64,000 bases of DNA from Xiphydria camelus (taxonomy: Eukaryota; Arthropoda; Insecta; Hymenoptera; Xiphydriidae). The notes beneath the pieces were generated by a model that worked only from the letters and a program-made list of their open reading frames with translations, did no database searches and was not told the DNA's origin. The number at the start of each line of letters is the position of its first letter. Position 1 is the stretch's first letter. Positions 59,506-64,000 of the stretch are shown piece by piece. A program made the translations under genes and the position numbers. The stretch spans positions 6,083,501 to 6,147,500 of the forward strand of contig OY783199.1 in the NCBI GenBank assembly GCA_963678675.1. The letters run 5' to 3'.

Positions 59506-62500
59506 CACTAGTACCGCGATCCGCGAGTTAGGTATGCCGCGAAATGACCAGGGCCCCATCCACGCCCACGTCAGTGAGAGTCTCCAAATACGATACTCTC
59601 TCCTTTAATTTTTATCGCGCGCTATGTATTATAAATAATTTCGAACGAAGCAATCGTACTAGTACCGCGATCCGCGAGTTAGGTATGCCGCGAAATGACC
59701 AGGGCCCCATCCACGCCCACGTCAGTGAGAGTCTCCAAATACGATACTCTCTCCTTTAATTTTTATCGCGCGCTATGTATTATAAATAATTTCGAACGAA
59801 GCAATCGTACTAGTACCGCGATCCGCGAGTTAGGTATGCCGCGAAATGACCAGGGCCCCATCCACGCCCACGTCAGTGAGAGTCTCCAAATACGATACTC
59901 TCTCCTTTAATTTTTATCGCGCTATGCAGTATAAATAATTTCGAACGAAGCAATCGTACTAGTACCGCGATCCGCGAGTTAGGTATGCCGCGAAATGACC
60001 AGGGCCCCATCCACGCCCACGTCAGTGAGAGTCACCAAATACGACACTCTCTCCTTTAATTTTTATCGCGCTATGCATTCTAAATAATTACGAAGGAACC
60101 TATCATACTAAGTACCGCGATCCGCGAGTTAGGTATGCCGCGAAATGACCAGGGCCCCATCCACGCCCACGTCAGTGAAAGTCTCCAAATACGATACTCT
60201 CTCCTTTAATTTTTATCGCGCTATGCAGTATAAATAATTTCGAACGAAGCAATCGTACTAGTACCGCGATCCGCGAGTTAGGTATGCCGCGAAATGACCA
60301 GGGCCCCATCCACGCCCACGTCAGTGAGAGTCTCCAAATACGATACTCTCTCCTTTAATTTTTATCGCGCTATGCAGTATAAATAATTTCGAACGAAGCA
60401 ATCGTACTAGTACCGCGATCCGCGAGTTAGGTATGCCGCGAAATGACCAGGGCCCCATCCACGCCCACGTCAGTGAGAGTCACCAAAACGACACTCTCTC
60501 CTTTAATTTTTATCGCGCTATGCATTCTAAATAATTATGAAGGAACCTATCGTACTAAGTACCGCGATCCGCGAGTTAGGTATGCCGCGAAATGACCAGG
60601 GCCCCATCCACGCCCACGTCAGTGAGAGTCACCAAAACGACACTCTCTCCTTTAATTTTTATCGCGCTATGCATTCTAAATAATTATGAAGGAACCTATC
60701 GTACTAAGTACCGCGATCCGCGAGTTAGGTATGCCGCGAAATGACCAGGGCCCCATCCACGCCCACGTCAGTGAGAGTCTCCAAATGCGATACTCTCTCC
60801 TTTAATTTTTATCGCGCTATGCAGTATAAATAATTTCGAACGAAGCAATCGTACTAGTACCGCGATCCGCGAGTTAGGTATGCCGCGAAATGACCAGGGC
60901 CCCATCCACGCCCACGTCAGTGAGAGTCACCAAATACGACACTCTCTCCTTTAATTTTTATCGCGCTATGCATTCTAAATAATTATGAAGGAACCTATCG
61001 TACTAAGTACCGCGATCCGCGAGTTAGGTATGCCGCGAAATGACCAGGGCCCCATCCACGCCCACGTCAGTGAGAGTCACCAAAACGACACTCTCTCCTT
61101 TAATTTTTATCGCGCTATGCATTCTAAATAATTATGAAGGAACCTATCGTACTAAGTACCGCGATCCGCGAGTTAGGTATGCCGCGAAATGACCAGGGCC
61201 CCATCCACGCCCACGTCAGTGAGAGTCTCCAAATGCGATACTCTCTCCTTTAATTTTTATCGCGCTATGCAGTATAAATAATTTCGAACGAAGCAATCGT
61301 ACTAGTACCGCGATCCGCGAGTTAGGTATGCCGCGAAATGACCAGGGCCCCATCCACGCCCACGTCAGTGAGAGTCTCCAAATACGATACTCTCTCCTTT
61401 AATTTTTATCGCGCTATGCAGTATAAATAATTTCGAACGAAGCAATCGTACTAGTACCGCGATCCGCGAGTTAGGTATGCCGCGAAATGACCAGGGCCCC
61501 ATCCACGCCCACGTCAGTGAGAGTCACCAAAACGACACTCTCTCCTTTAATTTTTATCGCGCTATGCATTCTAAATAATTATGAAGGAACCTATCGTACT
61601 AAGTACCGCGATCCGCGAGTTAGGTATGCCGCGAAATGACCAGGGCCCCATCCACGCCCACGTCAGTGAGAGTCACCAAAACGACACTCTCTCCTTTAAT
61701 TTTTATCGCGCTATGCATTCTAAATAATTATGAAGGAACCTATCGTACTAAGTACCGCGATCCGCGAGTTAGGTATGCCGCGAAATGACCAGGGCCCCAT
61801 CCACGCCCACGTCAGTGAGAGTCTCCAAATGCGATACTCTCTCCTTTAATTTTTATCGCGCTATGCAGTATAAATAATTTCGAACGAAGCAATCGTACTA
61901 GTACCGCGATCCGCGAGTTAGGTATGCCGCGAAATGACCAGGGCCCCATCCACGCCCACGTCAGTGAGAGTCACCAAATACGACACTCTCTCCTTTAATT
62001 TTTATCGCGCTATGCATTCTAAATAATTATGAAGGAACCTATCGTACTAAGTACCGCGATCCGCGAGTTAGGTATGCCGCGAAATGACCAGGGCCCCATC
62101 CACGCCCACGTCAGTGAGAGTCACCAAAACGACACTCTCTCCTTTAATTTTTATCGCGCTATGCATTCTAAATAATTATGAAGGAACCTATCGTACTAAG
62201 TACCGCGATCCGCGAGTTAGGTATGCCGCGAAATGACCAGGGCCCCATCCACGCCCACGTCAGTGAGAGTCTCCAAATGCGATACTCTCTCCTTTAATTT
62301 TTATCGCGCTATGCAGTATAAATAATTTCGAACGAAGCAATCGTACTAGTACCGCGATCCGCGAGTTAGGTATGCCGCGAAATGACCAGGGCCCCATCCA
62401 CGCCCACGTCAGTGAGAGTCTCCAAATACGATACTCTCTCCTTTAATTTTTATCGCGCTATGCAGTATAAATAATTTCGAACGAAGCAATCGTACTAGTA

Positions 62501-63135
62501 CCGCGATCCGCGAGTTAGGTATGCCGCGAAATGACCAGGGCCCCATCCACGCCCACGTCAGTGAGAGTCACCAAAACGACACTCTCTCCTTTAATTTTTA
62601 TCGCGCTATGCATTCTAAATAATTATGAAGGAACCTATCGTACTAAGTACCGCGATCCGCGAGTTAGGTATGCCGCGAAATGACCAGGGCCCCATCCACG
62701 CCCACGTCAGTGAGAGTCACCAAAACGACACTCTCTCCTTTAATTTTTATCGCGCTATGCATTCTAAATAATTATGAAGGAACCTATCGTACTAAGTACC
62801 GCGATCCGCGAGTTAGGTATGCCGCGAAATGACCAGGGCCCCATCCACGCCCACGTCAGTGAGAGTCTCCAAATGCGATACTCTCTCCTTTAATTTTTAT
62901 CGCGCTATGCAGTATAAATAATTTCGAACGAAGCAATCGTACTAGTACCGCGATCCGCGAGTTAGGTATGCCGCGAAATGACCAGGGCCCCATCCACGCC
63001 CACGTCAGTGAGAGTCACCAAATACGACACTCTCTCCTTTAATTTTTATCGCGCTATGCATTCTAAATAATTACGGACGAACCTAACGTATTACTACCGC
63101 GATCCGCGATTTATGAAGCGAAGCGACCAGGGCCC
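59506..63135. repeat. 150-bp satellite, array 3 (24 monomers) with higher-order structure
   Basis: Twenty-four monomers of 149-150 bp. The first six are B, B, B, A, B, B; the rest follow a seven-monomer pattern. The last monomer has the same terminal variant (GAACCTAACGTATTACTACC, CGATTTATGAAG) as the end of array 1. The 71-aa frames seen twice at the left simply translate the monomer. Confidence 0.95.
60413..63103. repeat. Seven-monomer higher-order repeat, period 1,044 bp
   Basis: The monomer order A', A', B*, A, A', B*, B (B* has CTCCAAATGCGATAC) repeats from 60413-61456 and 61457-62500, then a partial copy of four monomers follows. Equivalent points (CACCAAAACG at 60481, 61525, 62569) are exactly 1,044 bp apart, and copies look nearly identical. 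Confidence 0.92.
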
Positions 63136-63224
63136 TAATACTTTGAATCATAAATGTATAACCAATTTTGTATAATAAAGCCTTGAATTTCGGAAAAACG
63201 GCGGACGCAAAGCTGTACACTTAT

Positions 63225-64000
63225 TGGATTGAATAATCTTTTGAAAATATTATAGCCATGAACCTTATTTGTAGTATATCATTAGTTATACGTAGAACTA
63301 TTACATCTCCTTTACTATATTTCAGTTTGTAAAATCATTTTCTGTGTATCAAATTTACGATTGAATAAAAGAACTACAAAATCTCACAAAATATTGCATA
63401 TTCAATGTGTACCGGAAATAAATTTTGAAGCTTATTAAACCATGAAGAATATCGTTCAAAGAGAATTGACTTTTATCACAAAAGCAAGGAATACATTAAA
63501 ATGAATTAAATTGAACTGGAGAAATTAAATGTTTCATGACTGAATTTCTAAAATTCTGAAAATTATATGTTCAGAATAAATGCATACAAATCGCACGCCT
63601 ACTTTGCTTTCTTCTGAATAGAGAAAGAATATATGGAGAGAAAGATAGAGGAAAAGAAGAAAAACCATAGGACGTATTCAATTCCAGATTCATTCTCGAT
63701 ATGTTCTGCAAATTTCGAAAATTTGCTGAAGAGTCTCGAGAACTCCTCCGAAATTCTACGAACCGTTATGGTCGGGTGCGTGGTGCAACGACCGGCGTCC
63801 TCTTCACTGATGACTTCTTTCTTCTTTCTTCTGGCAAGGCGAAGTCGCAGACGGCTTGCGAAACCGATTGCCACCATGCACCACGCATCACGGTGTTAGC
63901 GACTTCGCCGTTGCCTCGCCTAACGATCGTTGGAAAACGCGGGCGAAAAAGCAATGGGATGTAATTTTCATGATCTCGCGGTGCGTCGCGAAATTCGATT
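63225..64000. other. Right flank, no gene recognised
   Basis: AT-rich to 63600, then GC-richer. Overlapping frames on both strands at 63599-63964 have low-complexity, charged sequence. On the minus strand, 63930-63700 resembles 49340-49560 at the nucleotide level, so this is likely an old repeat and not a gene. Confidence 0.35.

Larger units (their letters stand above)
57686..63224. mobile_element. 5.5-kb segment bounded by TTAGGTGTACA-type inverted ends
   Basis: The left boundary TTAGGTGTACAACTTTGCTT (then CCGCTGTTTT, with a second CCGCCG) and the right boundary (AAAAACGGCGG, then a diverged GCAAAGCTGTACACTTA) match the two ends of the small MITEs at 3352 and 17357 and face each other. Satellite arrays 2 and 3 and a copy of the 54830-55858 segment lie between. 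It is either one element swollen by satellite growth or two half-elements at the edges. Confidence 0.5.

Noticed and set aside
59544..59910. Two identical 71-aa frames in the satellite
   Set aside because: They are the translation of consecutive 150-bp monomers; the frame depends on unit length and is broken in neighbouring monomers. Not a gene.
55041..63135. Satellite arrays as a CRISPR array
   Set aside because: The repeat covers the whole 150-bp unit and there are no unique spacers; the genome is eukaryotic with introns.
63599..63964. Overlapping frames on both strands at the right edge
   Set aside because: Low-complexity charged peptides in mutually exclusive frames; the DNA is related to 49340-49560 as a diverged repeat.
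1..64000. Retroviral or endogenous viral genes
   Set aside because: No polymerase, integrase, capsid or other viral motif was seen in the translated frames.

Overview
This 64-kb window looks like an insect nuclear genome. It is AT-rich. It holds five spliced protein-coding genes with short GT-AG introns and no operon-like packing, set in a dense background of palindromic miniature transposons, foldback elements and tandem repeats. The gene set (an SV2-type transporter, SNX4, a secreted phospholipase A2, CDK5RAP3 and a p24/TMED protein) is ordinary metazoan. I favour a hymenopteran from overall style, but that is an inference I cannot prove from the sequence.

Left part (1-18 kb): the last 35 codons of an unidentified protein enter from the left edge (2-109). 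Nested inverted-repeat elements and two related ~1-1.8 kb foldback elements follow (675-4112), then a (CT)n tract and a candidate promoter. The SV2-like major-facilitator gene (5987-9123, 11 exons, 543 aa) and SNX4 (10782-13056, 10 exons, 421 aa) are both complete and on the + strand. A 55-aa coding-looking ORF lies at 15569-15736 (-); an open frame with a perfect donor at 16749-17054 (-) may be its upstream exon.

Middle part (19-34 kb) is the accessory region. It holds tandem palindromic repeats (18.96-20.04 kb) and two different tandem families, R1 (20.95-23.96 kb, ~300-345 bp units) and R2 (28.26-33.65 kb, ~104 bp units inside ~1.5-1.9 kb blocks). Both families share one 34-nt hairpin built like the top half of a tRNA: an acceptor-like stem stacked on a canonical T-arm with a TTCGANY loop, equal to the Pol III B box. 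In R2 an A-box-like element lies at exactly tRNA spacing. I rate this the most unusual feature of the window.

Right-centre (34-44 kb): a secreted PLA2 gene (+, exons spread over 35182-38488, one junction unresolved), CDK5RAP3 (-, 38721-41159, 9 exons, 518 aa, with four ID[F/L/W]G motifs expected to bind UFM1/ATG8) and a TMED3/7-type p24 cargo receptor (-, 42300-43178, 3 exons, 209 aa). CDK5RAP3 (ER UFMylation and ER-phagy) and the p24 protein (ER-Golgi transport) are neighbours on one strand, but nothing in the sequence indicates co-regulation.

Right end (44-64 kb): no gene recognised. It contains several MITEs, diverged ~430 bp repeats, a diverged inverted duplication (about 50.8-52.5 versus 54.8-56.5 kb), and a ~150-bp satellite in three arrays (about 35 monomers). 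The largest array has a 7-monomer higher-order repeat of exactly 1,044 bp. The second and third arrays lie between a pair of inverted-repeat ends of a MITE family present elsewhere in the window.
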